The translations under genes were made by a program, and so were the position numbers. Under the pieces are notes generated by a model. The model was not told the DNA's origin. It saw only the letters and a list, made by a program, of their open reading frames with translations, and searched no databases. Positions 52,663 to 60,444 of a DNA stretch of 64,000 bases are shown here, piece after piece (position 1 is the first letter of the stretch; the number at the start of each line of letters is the position of its first letter). The DNA comes from Paenibacillus sp. FSL W8-0426 (GTDB taxonomy: Bacteria; Bacillota; Bacilli; Paenibacillales; Paenibacillaceae): assembly GCF_037969725.1 (NCBI RefSeq), contig NZ_CP150203.1, forward strand, positions 3,612,001-3,676,000. Reading direction: 5' to 3'.

Positions 52663-53235
52663 TTATGCTCCCAGGGATTTGTGCTCCACACTAACCGAAG
52701 GCTTGGAATAAAACAATAGATATAGTCCAACTCCTAGTTTGGTAGCTCCATCAAGAATTCCGAAATAAAGGAAGGGTACGGGCTGAAACAGCATCCCAAC
52801 TATAGCAACTATTGTACAAACCGTTCCAAGGATAATCATGGACTTTCCGTGAACGTAATAAAATATAAAGAAATGAATTCCCGTTGCAAGAAGTGCCCCG
52901 AGCCAGATCATCCGCCAATCCAGGCTTGGAAAAAACGGACCTGCGATCAAAAATATGAGAACAAAAAGAGCGATGACCCCAATATTCCCCACCCGATCCT
53001 GAAAAGATGCGCTTGGCCCCTGAGATAATCTTCGATGGACACTCGAATTTAAAAATGAAATATAGAAACCAATAAAGAATCCGGTCATAAAAATGAAAGG
53101 ATTTAAATAGTATTCTCCTCCAAATAACGTTGATACAATGATGACGGTTCCGATGATGGTCAGCCACAAACCACAGACTCGTTTCTGGTTAAATTGCAAT
53201 GGAACTTCACGATCATATCCTAGTTTTTGAAGCAT
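52663..53235 (-). CDS. Integral membrane protein, DUF6609-like
   Basis: 190 residues from the ATG at 53235, five bases after AGGAGG. Six hydrophobic helices are visible (VCGLWLTIIGTVIIVSTLFGG; YLNPFIFMTGFFIGFYISFL; IGVIALFVLIFLIAGPF; then three more). The KRVCGLWL opening and the FGGxxYxNPF loop fit a family of small Bacillales membrane proteins I recall as DUF6609. No catalytic motif is evident. It stands alone between terminators. Function unknown. Confidence 0.7.
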   Translation of the reverse strand: MLQKLGYDREVPLQFNQKRVCGLWLTIIGTVIIVSTLFGGEYYLNPFIFMTGFFIGFYISFLNSSVHRRLSQGPSASFQDRVGNIGVIALFVLIFLIAGPFFPSLDWRMIWLGALLATGIHFFIFYYVHGKSMIILGTVCTIVAIVGMLFQPVPFLYFGILDGATKLGVGLYLLFYSKPSVSVEHKSLGA

Positions 53236-53334
53236 CCCCGCCTCCTGGAAAAGATATAGTGGAGCTGTTTGGAGCATAGGCTCAATTCAAGTTATTCTGC
53301 GTGGGTGCTCAACGTTCCTGCCAGTTCCTTGAAC

Positions 53335-53367
53335 AAAAGCAGCCGACCACATCGATCGGCTGCTTTT
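53335..53367. terminator. Terminator at the end of the transketolase/SDR operon
   Basis: AAAAGCAGCCGA and TCGGCTGCTTTT, perfect 12-bp arms with a nine-base loop and flanking T-runs on both strands, 82 nt after the SDR stop. A TTTCCCC tail follows at about 53390. Confidence 0.85.
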
Positions 53368-53448
53368 TTGCTTTTACTGTGCTATTGTTTCCCCTACTTT
53401 AAACTTCCTTAAGCCATCTTAAAACCTTGTATATCATAAGCCAGTCTT

Positions 53449-54207
53449 TCAATCCATATGCGAGCCACCGTTAATATCGATTTCCTCTCCTGTAATATAG
53501 GACGCCTGACTTGAGGCCAGGAAAGCGATGGCCGACGCAATTTCTTCGGTTTCTCCCGGACGTCCCATTGGAATGCTTGCGATGACTTCTTTCGCCGTAT
53601 CCTCATCAAGCGATTTCCAAATGTCGGTATTCACAAGCCCTGGTGCGATGCAGTTCACCGTAATGCCGTTCGCAGCCACCTCGCGGGCGAGGTTTTTAGA
53701 GAATCCAAGCACCGCTGCCTTCGAAGCCGAGTAATGGGCCCCACCGAAGACGCCGCCGCCACGTTTCGCGGATACGGACGACAAGCTGATGATCCGGCCA
53801 TATCCCTGTTTTTTCATCTGCCCCAGCACCGCCTGGGTGCACAGGAACAAGCCGAACATGTTTACGTTGAATACGCGAGTGATGTCTTCCAGCGTCATTT
53901 CTTCAACGGTTGTTTTTTGGGAAATTCCCGCATTGTTCACTAGAATGTCAATTCTACCGAAATGCCGGATTACTTGCTCCACCATGGCCCGGTTCGATTC
54001 CTCGCTGGTTACATTCAGTTCGATGCCGATGGCTTCCCCGCCTTGGGCACGGATTGCGTCCACCGTCTCCTGAATTCCTTCTTGATTGATATCCGCGATG
54101 ACCAGCTTCGCGCCTTGCTTGGCCAATGTCAAAGCGATCGTGCGACCGATTCCCCGTTTTGAACCGCTTCCTGTGACGATTGCTACTCTGTTATTCAATT
54201 CAAACAT
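53449..54207 (-). CDS. Short-chain dehydrogenase/reductase, FabG-like
   Basis: 252 residues from the ATG at 54207 (AAGGAG ten bases upstream). The cofactor motif TGSGSKRGIGRTIA, DINQEG (Asp after strand 2, favouring NAD), NNAG, and the catalytic Ser-Tyr-Lys in SLSSVSAKRGGGVFGGAHYSASKAA are all present. It ends in the usual EEIDINGGSHMD. As the third gene behind the split transketolase it should oxidise or reduce a hydroxyl of the ketose, polyol or sugar acid that feeds or leaves the transketolase. Confidence 0.9.
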   Translation of the reverse strand: MFELNNRVAIVTGSGSKRGIGRTIALTLAKQGAKLVIADINQEGIQETVDAIRAQGGEAIGIELNVTSEESNRAMVEQVIRHFGRIDILVNNAGISQKTTVEEMTLEDITRVFNVNMFGLFLCTQAVLGQMKKQGYGRIISLSSVSAKRGGGVFGGAHYSASKAAVLGFSKNLAREVAANGITVNCIAPGLVNTDIWKSLDEDTAKEVIASIPMGRPGETEEIASAIAFLASSQASYITGEEIDINGGSHMD

Positions 54208-54274
54208 GAAACTAACACTCCTTTTAATTTTATGATTCAAACCCGCTGGGTTCGATGGATCCGGCATGGGTCGC

Positions 54275-55240
54275 TTAACGGTTGTTTTTCACCAGGGATT
54301 GCGCCGTGTGCACAATGTTCTCCACCGTAATCCCGTTCATTTCAAGAAGCTTCTCATAAGGAGCAGACTCCCCAAACTTATCCTGTACACCGATTCTGCG
54401 GACGATGGCGCCTCCTTCCTCGGCGACCACTTCGCTCACGGCGCTGCCTAGCCCGTTTAGAATGTTGTGGTCTTCCACCGTAATAATCCGTCCGGTACGC
54501 AAGCAGTCCACCACGGCTTCGCGATCAAGCGGTTTAATTGTATGCATGTCAAGCAATTTTACGGACACGCCGGATTGTTCGAGAATTTCCGATGCTTCCA
54601 AAGCCAAATGGACCGTATCGCCGTTTGCAATGATGGCGACATCATTTCCGTCTTTCAGTCTTTTTGCTTTTCCGATCTCGAATTCATCGTCCTCGCCGTA
54701 GATGACCGGAATGGTATCACGCGTAAAACGGAGGTAAACCGGTCCATAGTGTTCCGCGGCCTTAGCAACCAACTTGCGGGTGGAAGCATAGTCCGCGCCC
54801 ATAATAACCGTCATGTTCGGTATGGTGCGAAGGACGCCCATGTCCTCAATCGCTTGATGGCTTCCTCCGTCGTTGGCTGGGGTCAAACCGCCATGGGAGC
54901 AGGCGATTTTTACATTCAAGTGTGGATAGCATACCTCTTGTCGAATCTGTTCCGCCATGCGCAGCGAACCAAACACCGCATACGTACTAATAAAAGGAAT
55001 TTTGCCGGTGGTCGCCAGCCCGGCTGCAAGGCCTGCCGCATTTTGCTCGGCAATCCCAACGTTAATATGCTGATTCGGAAGTTGGTTGGCAAACTCCGTC
55101 GTTTTGCACGATTTGCCGATGTCGATGTCCACAACGTAAATATTTTTGTTCTGTTTGCCAAGTTCCAAAATTTCATGTCCAAATGCGTCACGAGTCGCAA
55201 TTTTCTTAACGGTTGCTTCACTTTTTGGTGTACTCATCAT
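54275..55240 (-). CDS. Transketolase, C-terminal subunit
   Basis: 321 residues, the pyrimidine-binding plus C-terminal domains of a two-subunit transketolase. The catalytic Glu that activates thiamine diphosphate is in HINVGIAEQNAAGLAAGLA. YAVFGSLRMAEQIRQEVCY and ACSHGGLTPANDGGSHQAIED carry the substrate and phosphate-site His/Asp. The first ATG overlaps the stop of the N-terminal subunit (ATGA), so the two chains are made in equal amounts. GGGAGG precedes it. Confidence 0.93.
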   Translation of the reverse strand: MMSTPKSEATVKKIATRDAFGHEILELGKQNKNIYVVDIDIGKSCKTTEFANQLPNQHINVGIAEQNAAGLAAGLATTGKIPFISTYAVFGSLRMAEQIRQEVCYPHLNVKIACSHGGLTPANDGGSHQAIEDMGVLRTIPNMTVIMGADYASTRKLVAKAAEHYGPVYLRFTRDTIPVIYGEDDEFEIGKAKRLKDGNDVAIIANGDTVHLALEASEILEQSGVSVKLLDMHTIKPLDREAVVDCLRTGRIITVEDHNILNGLGSAVSEVVAEEGGAIVRRIGVQDKFGESAPYEKLLEMNGITVENIVHTAQSLVKNNR

Positions 55241-56070
55241 TTTAGCCCTCCCGCAAGTTCTTCCATGGCTTGCTTATACTCGGCTTCCTTCGGGGCGGCG
55301 CCATGCCAGCCGCATACGTCCTCCATGAACGAAACGCCTCTTCCTTTGACCGTGTTGCAGACGATGCAAATCGGTTTCCCATGCTTGAGATCCCTTATTT
55401 CGTCCAACGTATCTACGATCAGTCCCATGTCATGTCCGTCGATTCTTCTCGTATCGAAACCAAATGCTTTAAATTTTTGCTCCAGATCCAAGTTCGGCAT
55501 AATCTCGTCGCAAGTTCCGTCGATTTGAAGATTGTTGTCGTCCACAAAAACGATCAGGTTATCCAACTGATATTTGTTCGCCGTTTGCGCCGCTTCCCAG
55601 ATCTGCCCTTCCTGACACTCCCCGTCGCCGAGCATCGCGAACACCCGGTATGATTTGCCGTCCCTTTTGCCCGCGATCGCCATGCCTACCGCGCAGGAGA
55701 GGCCTTGACCTAAAGAACCTGTCGAAATATCAATTCCTGGACATTTTTTCATATCGGGATGTCCCTGGAACGGCGATCCATACTTACGAAGCGTATGCAC
55801 GTTTTCGAAGGGAACGAACCCTCGATGAAGCAAGGCAGCATACTGGATTGGACACACATGCCCTTTCGATAATACAAAACGATCACGGTCCTCCCATTTC
55901 GGATTCAGTGGGTCAATATTCATTTCGTTGAAATACAGCGCGGTTACGATATCCGCAGCAGACAACGATCCGCCCGGATGCCCGGATTGAGCCTCGTAAA
56001 TCATCGTAAGTGCAGTTTGTCTCAGTTCGATTGCTTTTTGTTTAAGCTCGTCGACCTTAAATTTTGTCAT
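55237..56070 (-). CDS. Transketolase, N-terminal subunit
   Basis: 277 residues from the ATG at 56070 (GAGGTG upstream). It is the diphosphate-binding half: MIYEAQSGHPGGSLSAADIVTALYF, KGHVCPIQYAALLHRGF, GSLGQGLSCAVGMA, and the thiamine motif GDGECQEGQIWEAAQTANKY...DNN. Split transketolases are usually specialised catabolic enzymes rather than the housekeeping pentose-phosphate one. Operon order here is N subunit, C subunit, SDR, with a 34-bp element shared with the transporter promoter upstream. Confidence 0.93.
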   Translation of the reverse strand: MTKFKVDELKQKAIELRQTALTMIYEAQSGHPGGSLSAADIVTALYFNEMNIDPLNPKWEDRDRFVLSKGHVCPIQYAALLHRGFVPFENVHTLRKYGSPFQGHPDMKKCPGIDISTGSLGQGLSCAVGMAIAGKRDGKSYRVFAMLGDGECQEGQIWEAAQTANKYQLDNLIVFVDDNNLQIDGTCDEIMPNLDLEQKFKAFGFDTRRIDGHDMGLIVDTLDEIRDLKHGKPICIVCNTVKGRGVSFMEDVCGWHGAAPKEAEYKQAMEELAGGLK

Positions 56071-56100
56071 TGTGCTCACCTCATTTTATGATTATATACC

Positions 56101-56134
56101 GATTTGTCATGTTGTATACTTGTATCCTAAGTTA
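56101..56134 (-). promoter_or_regulatory. 34-bp conserved operator-like element, copy upstream of the transketolase operon
   Basis: Identical to 57660-57693 at 31 of 34 positions; both contain ACTTGTATCCTAAGTTA and three spaced TTGT half-sites. It ends 31 bases upstream of the N-subunit start codon. Confidence 0.75.
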
Positions 56135-56187
56135 TTGTAAAAAAAACGAGTATTTAGATCCTTTCTTATACTCATTTTTTAAAAACA

Positions 56188-57534
56188 TTAGCCGACCTTA
56201 CTCGAGCTTGCACGATCCAACGATGTTCCTGAATGGATTTTATGGCTTTTGCCCGTTTGCTTCACCAAGAAGATGATAATTGCAGCGCTTACAATCATGC
56301 TGATCCCCAGCACAGTCAAACCGAGATTATGACTGCCTGTCATGTCATTCACAAATCCAACGAAGTATGGGCCGAAAAACCCGCCAAGGTTTCCGATACT
56401 GTTGATCAAAGCGATCGCTCCGCCAGCGGCTGCTCCCGTTAGGAAAGATGGCGGGATTGCCCAGAACGGAGAGTATGCGCCGAATGCTCCGCAAAGGCTA
56501 ACCGTTAGAAGTGCAAACGAACCGACTAGGCTGAATTCCGACACGTACAAGCTGGCTATCATTGCAATGGCACTTATCGTCAGGCAGCCGGCAACGTGAA
56601 ACTTTCGCTCATTCTTTTTGTCCGAGCTTTTTCCCACCAAATACATGACAACCATGGCACAAAGATACATGCAGCCTAGCAACCAGCCGATGCTTTGCAG
56701 ACTCCATCCGGTCGTTTCGGTTAGTCCTCTTGAAATGGTTGGCAGGAACATATTAATGCCGTAATATCCGAACATCCAGAAGAAGTAGCCGATCGCCAAA
56801 ACAAGAACATCTTTGTCCCGCAACACTTCAAGAAACGTCGGTTTTTTCACTTTTTGCTTCTCCAGCGCCTCTTTGCGGGTCACATCCAGCAGCCAAGTTT
56901 TCTCATCACCGGTCAGCCACTTGGCGTCTTCAATGCGATCCGTCAGGTAGTAATAGCAAATGATGCCCAGAATCACTGCCGGAACCGCTTCCAAAATAAA
57001 TAGCCACTGCCAACCGGAAAGTCCAAACCATTCAATCTGCAAAAGAAACGTCGATAACGGGGAACCGATTGCGTTTGCGGCCGGAATGGCGATCATGAAA
57101 CCGGCAATGGCTTTCGCGTGATGTTTGGATTGATAGAATCCACTAAGATAATGAACCATACACGGATAAAAGCTGGCTTCAGCAACGCCGAGCAAGAAGC
57201 GAACGATATAAAACTGGATCGGGGTCTGAATGAACGCCATGACGACCGCCATGATTCCCCATGTAATCATGATCCGGCTGATCCAGCGCCTTGCACCAAT
57301 CTTGGACATCATCGCGCTGCCTGGAACCTCCAACAAGAAGTACCCCAGAAAGAAAATTCCTGCACCGAAACCGTACACCGCCTCGGAAAAACCGAGTTCT
57401 TCATTCATTCGCAAGGCAGCAAAGCCGATGTTTACCCGGTCCAGAATCGAAATTGCGAAACATAAAAACAAAAAAGGGATCAATCGCATCGTTACTTTAC
57501 GAACTGTAGATTTCTCAAGCTGAAGTAGATCCAT
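56188..57534 (-). CDS. MFS transporter, anion:cation symporter (phthalate/hexuronate permease-like) family
   Basis: 448 residues, 12 helices, from the ATG at 57534 (GGGAGG seven bases upstream). RLIPFLFLCFAISILDRVNIGFAALRMNEELGFSEAVYGFGAGIFFLGYFLLEVPGS is the diagnostic start of the ACS family, which imports organic anions such as hexuronates, aldarates, tartrate or phthalate with protons or sodium. WLTGDEKTWLLD between helices 6 and 7 is also typical. The gene lies between the transketolase operon and the FCD regulator, so the transported compound is likely a sugar acid handled by the SDR and transketolase. Confidence 0.92.
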   Translation of the reverse strand: MDLLQLEKSTVRKVTMRLIPFLFLCFAISILDRVNIGFAALRMNEELGFSEAVYGFGAGIFFLGYFLLEVPGSAMMSKIGARRWISRIMITWGIMAVVMAFIQTPIQFYIVRFLLGVAEASFYPCMVHYLSGFYQSKHHAKAIAGFMIAIPAANAIGSPLSTFLLQIEWFGLSGWQWLFILEAVPAVILGIICYYYLTDRIEDAKWLTGDEKTWLLDVTRKEALEKQKVKKPTFLEVLRDKDVLVLAIGYFFWMFGYYGINMFLPTISRGLTETTGWSLQSIGWLLGCMYLCAMVVMYLVGKSSDKKNERKFHVAGCLTISAIAMIASLYVSEFSLVGSFALLTVSLCGAFGAYSPFWAIPPSFLTGAAAGGAIALINSIGNLGGFFGPYFVGFVNDMTGSHNLGLTVLGISMIVSAAIIIFLVKQTGKSHKIHSGTSLDRASSSKVG

Positions 57535-57572
57535 AGAAAATCCTCCCATTAATTAATACGAATCCATTTTTG

Positions 57573-57588
57573 ATTTAAACGCTTACAA
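57573..57588. promoter_or_regulatory. cre-like site in the transporter leader
   Basis: On the minus strand TTGTAAGCGTTTAAAT fits WTGNNARCGNWWWCAW at 15 of 16 positions. It lies about 110 bases downstream of the predicted transcription start and 39 upstream of the ATG, where CcpA could act as a roadblock. Confidence 0.45.
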
Positions 57589-57659
57589 TTTGGTTCGAAA
57601 ATGGATACCATATCTTCCATTGCAGAGTTTCCAATAGTTAATTTGCTTCACCTCCAATT

Positions 57660-57732
57660 GATTTGTAATCTTGTAAACTTGTATCCTAAGTTAACTTGTC
57701 TAGAATATAACAAGTTCATTTTTAATTGTCAA
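57660..57732 (-). promoter_or_regulatory. Promoter and operator region of the MFS transporter gene
   Basis: A near-consensus sigma-A promoter on the minus strand: TTGACA (57732-57727), 17 bases, TATATT (57709-57704). An inverted repeat AACTTGT...ACAAGTT (57693-57699 and 57710-57716) covers the -10 box, and the 34-bp element shared with 56101-56134 occupies 57660-57693, just downstream of the start point. The layout fits repression by the neighbouring FCD regulator. Confidence 0.75.
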
Positions 57733-57768
57733 TAACTGATTATAAAATTTTTAAAGAATAAGCATAAC

Positions 57769-57807
57769 AAAAATCCCTATGCCTTTACCTTATGCATAGG
57801 GATTTTT
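57769..57807 (-). terminator. Terminator of the FCD regulator gene
   Basis: AAAAATCCCTATGC and GCATAGGGATTTTT, perfect 14-bp arms with an 11-base loop, begin directly at the stop codon of the regulator gene and end in a T-run. Confidence 0.9.
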
Positions 57808-57808
57808 G

Positions 57809-58519
57809 TTAATCTTTCCAATAACGATCATAAAGATTTTGCATATGCTCCGTCATCAGCCTGACAGCGGTATCCTCTTCTTTTTGCTCAATAGCATTAA
57901 TGATTTCCTGGTGCTCTTTAAAATTAGTGTCTCTATAGTCCGGACGGGTTACTGTCCGATCCCGAATAAATCTCCACATTTCCTGCTGTTTCATTGCTTG
58001 GGTAATCACAGTCATAAACTGAATATATAGATCATTGTGCGAAGCTCGAGCAATTTCCATATGCAATCGTTCATCGGTTTCAGGCACATAGTGTCCTTTC
58101 GAAGTTTCGGACTCCATCTGTTTGATCGTTTCTCGAAGAAGAAGGATTTCTTCTTTGGTAGCCCTTTGAGCCGCCATTCTGGCAATGAGCGGTTCAATGC
58201 TCATTCTCGCTTCGACAATGTCCTCTGGAGACACCGAGTTTATTAACGATTCGTCGGTAAGCGACTCATCCTGTGCGACAATGCTTTTGACGTAGACACC
58301 TTCACCTTGTCTGGAATAAATGTACCCTTTCATCTCCAATGCACTCAGTGCTTGTCTTATAGGAGCACGGCTTACTCCAAATTGCGCACACAATTCACGT
58401 TCCGTTGGAAGCTTGTCTCCGATTTGAAACGTACCGGATTGTATCTCGGAAAGAATCTGATCATAAATCTGAATGTACAGTTTGTTGCTGGATACGCGAT
58501 TGAATTGTATTGTAATCAT
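57809..58519 (-). CDS. GntR family regulator, FadR/FCD subfamily
   Basis: 236 residues. The GntR winged helix (about 10-75) reads LYIQIYDQILSEIQSGTFQIGDKLPTERELCAQFGVSRAPIRQALSALEMKGYIYSRQGEGVYV, with the recognition helix SRAPIRQALSAL. The C-terminal FCD helical bundle (EDIVEARMSIEPLIARMAAQRA, MEIARASHNDLYIQFM, FKEHQEIINAIEQKEEDTAVRLMTEHM) has the His/Asp residues that usually bind a metal and a sugar-acid ligand. GAGGGAG precedes the ATG. It most likely controls the adjacent transporter and transketolase operon in response to the transported organic acid. Confidence 0.92.
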   Translation of the reverse strand: MITIQFNRVSSNKLYIQIYDQILSEIQSGTFQIGDKLPTERELCAQFGVSRAPIRQALSALEMKGYIYSRQGEGVYVKSIVAQDESLTDESLINSVSPEDIVEARMSIEPLIARMAAQRATKEEILLLRETIKQMESETSKGHYVPETDERLHMEIARASHNDLYIQFMTVITQAMKQQEMWRFIRDRTVTRPDYRDTNFKEHQEIINAIEQKEEDTAVRLMTEHMQNLYDRYWKD

Positions 58520-58570
58520 CTCCCTCTTTCAGCTCTACTTGCTCAATCTACTTGCACTATATCCATAAAT

Positions 58571-58613
58571 ATTATATAAATTAGAGTCTTGTTAGACAAC
58601 ATAATGTAAGACA
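58571..58613 (-). promoter_or_regulatory. Promoter of the FCD regulator with TTGT-n3-ACAA operator
   Basis: Minus-strand -35 TTGTCT (58599-58594), 17 bases, -10 TATAAT (58576-58571). The -35 box lies within TTGTTAGACAA (58589-58599), an inverted repeat of the kind bound by FCD regulators (TTGT-n3-ACAA), and a second TGTAAGACA follows at 58605-58613. Autoregulation is inferred. Confidence 0.7.
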
Positions 58614-58675
58614 AATGTGCAGAATAACATATCGTATCGTGAAGCCCTGAGTACTCCGCTATACCATAAAAGCCA

Positions 58676-58701
58676 AACAAGCTGCCTGTAGGCAGCTTGT
58701 T
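58676..58701 (-). terminator. Terminator of the xylanase operon
   Basis: AACAAGCTGCC and GGCAGCTTGTT, perfect 11-bp arms with a TGTA loop, then TTGGCTTTTATGG on the minus strand, 25 nt after the xylanase stop. Confidence 0.8.
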
Positions 58702-58726
58702 CAAGTGCATTCACTCCATATGATTA

Positions 58727-60400
58727 TTAAGGCTGAATGACAAATGTCGTTACGCTCTGGGCTGGAAGGTTTGCCGTAAATCCATTGCCGGATATCTGGA
58801 GTGAGGAGCCTGCCGCCAGATTGCGCGTGCTATCCGTGATCCAGGAGGATACGGCGGATCCCTTTACATTTTTCACCTTGAATCGCTGATTCACGTCCGA
58901 TGTATTTTTGTTAATAGCGACAATGACGATCTTGTTGTTGTCTCCCTTGTACGCCGAGACATACACGCCGTTCGCCGGATTTTTGGTTGCATCTACCCTG
59001 ACGTCTCCAGGACGGATGAATTTGGAGTAATGAGCCATACTGTAGCCGCGTTTGCTAATGGTTCCGTCTTCCTTGATCGGACCATAATGTCTGCGAATGT
59101 ACCACCATACATAAGCCTGGAAGTTCCCTTCAACCATGGCGTTATACATGTGCTCCGCAACACCCAACGCCTCCGGCCAGCGATCTGCCGAGTCGGTTTC
59201 GCTGTTTGGATAGTAGACTTCGGTCATCCATAGCTCCTTGCCTGCACCCTTTTGCTCGTACAATGGATATGGAAAATCACTGTATTGTGTGCCATACGTA
59301 TGTGCTCCGAGAATATCGAGATTGGCGAGCGCTTGTGGATCATTTAAAATCGGATCCGACATTTGTTTCACATAGGAGAAGGACTCCGGCGCAATGACCC
59401 TGTTGTTGATCGAGCCTGCATTTTCTTTCATGAATCGCAGCATCTCCTCCGGAGACCACCAGGTCCAGTCATGGGCGTAATCCGGCTCGTTCTGGACGGA
59501 AATGGCATACAGGTTCACGCCGTTATTTTTCATAAACGTATCGAACTCATTCAAATACTGTGAGTAGGCATCATACTTGTCGTATTTGAGCCGTTTGGCC
59601 TGTGTGTCCTGAACATAAGCCGTCACATTGATATTGTCGATGTTCGGTCCACCTGTTCCCGTGGACACCAGCTTTAAGGTACTCGTTCCATTGACCATCG
59701 GAACCTGAATCGATTTTTCCTTCCACGTATCCCCACTGCCCGTGGCTTCAAAAGGAACATTGCTAAGTTCTAATGTACCGTTCACATATACATCCAGATT
59801 ACTCGTCCCTGACGGAAGCGAATAACGAATCTTTACGTTTTTGGTGCCTGTGCTGCCAATCAGGATTGTATTCCACAGAACAGCCGAGCCGCTCGCATTT
59901 TGAAAATGAACATAACCCGTTCCCGTATAGCCTGAAAATGAATTCGCTACCGCTGCTCCGGTCAACGTTGTCGTTGATTCGGCTTCATACGTCGAACCGT
60001 TGCCCGAAGTCATGCCAAGCGTGAAGGTTTCCGTCATGTCACTCGGCGGATTCCATGGAGAGGCGAATACAATCGCCCCGTGTTCAATCGCTTTTTTGGC
60101 CGTTTCCACTTCCCGCTGCCAATTGTTTTTGTTTTCGTCGATCGGGATACGCAGCACAGAGAAGCCCAGCTGATTCGCACCATTGCCAAAAGCCGTTTCT
60201 CTTTCTGCTGCGGTCAGATCACCAATCCAGCCCGAATGTGTCATTCCGCCAAAACCACGAATAACCTGTTTTTGCGAAGAGACATTAATGACGACATCGT
60301 TAGCTGCCATCACTCTGGAAGCCGCGGGCACAAAAAACAAGGGCAAAGCTGTCGCCACAGCCAGTACGGTACAGAACGATTTTTTCATGAAAGTATTCAC
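58727..60400 (-). CDS. xynC: GH30 subfamily 8 glucuronoxylanase with an inserted carbohydrate-binding module
   Basis: 557 residues, GTG start behind CGGGAG. A signal peptide (about 1-32) ends at VMAA. The GH30_8 domain starts IRGFGGMTHSGWIGDL and is very close to XynC enzymes, which cut glucuronoxylan at a fixed distance from methylglucuronic acid. The acid/base is Glu305 (SVQNEPDYAHDW), the nucleophile Glu394 (LWMTEVYYPNS), and the glucuronate-binding Arg loop is YIRRHYGPIKEDG (about 434-446). Between FASPWNPPSDMTETF (to 126) and RLKYDKYDAYSQYLNEF (from 270), adjacent in ordinary XynC, lie about 140 extra residues with CBM35/6 character (STYEAESTTTLTG, YTGTGYVHFQNA, IDNINVTAY). It ends with the usual beta-sandwich (SVTTFVIQP). 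It is the last gene behind an importer. Confidence 0.93.
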   Translation of the reverse strand: MNTFMKKSFCTVLAVATALPLFFVPAASRVMAANDVVINVSSQKQVIRGFGGMTHSGWIGDLTAAERETAFGNGANQLGFSVLRIPIDENKNNWQREVETAKKAIEHGAIVFASPWNPPSDMTETFTLGMTSGNGSTYEAESTTTLTGAAVANSFSGYTGTGYVHFQNASGSAVLWNTILIGSTGTKNVKIRYSLPSGTSNLDVYVNGTLELSNVPFEATGSGDTWKEKSIQVPMVNGTSTLKLVSTGTGGPNIDNINVTAYVQDTQAKRLKYDKYDAYSQYLNEFDTFMKNNGVNLYAISVQNEPDYAHDWTWWSPEEMLRFMKENAGSINNRVIAPESFSYVKQMSDPILNDPQALANLDILGAHTYGTQYSDFPYPLYEQKGAGKELWMTEVYYPNSETDSADRWPEALGVAEHMYNAMVEGNFQAYVWWYIRRHYGPIKEDGTISKRGYSMAHYSKFIRPGDVRVDATKNPANGVYVSAYKGDNNKIVIVAINKNTSDVNQRFKVKNVKGSAVSSWITDSTRNLAAGSSLQISGNGFTANLPAQSVTTFVIQP

Positions 60401-60444
60401 GCATTCTCATCTCCCGACGTTCATGATTTGTACGAATTCAATGC

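Noticed and set aside
54467..55528. 353-codon plus-strand open frame opposite the transketolase subunits
   Set aside because: The minus strand encodes conserved split transketolase subunits over the same bases; the antisense product shows no family pattern.
57580..57650. Possible leader peptide in front of the MFS transporter
   Set aside because: GGAGGTG is followed by GTG with no spacing, or by TTG at 15 bases, so neither start is properly spaced and the peptide has no informative residues.
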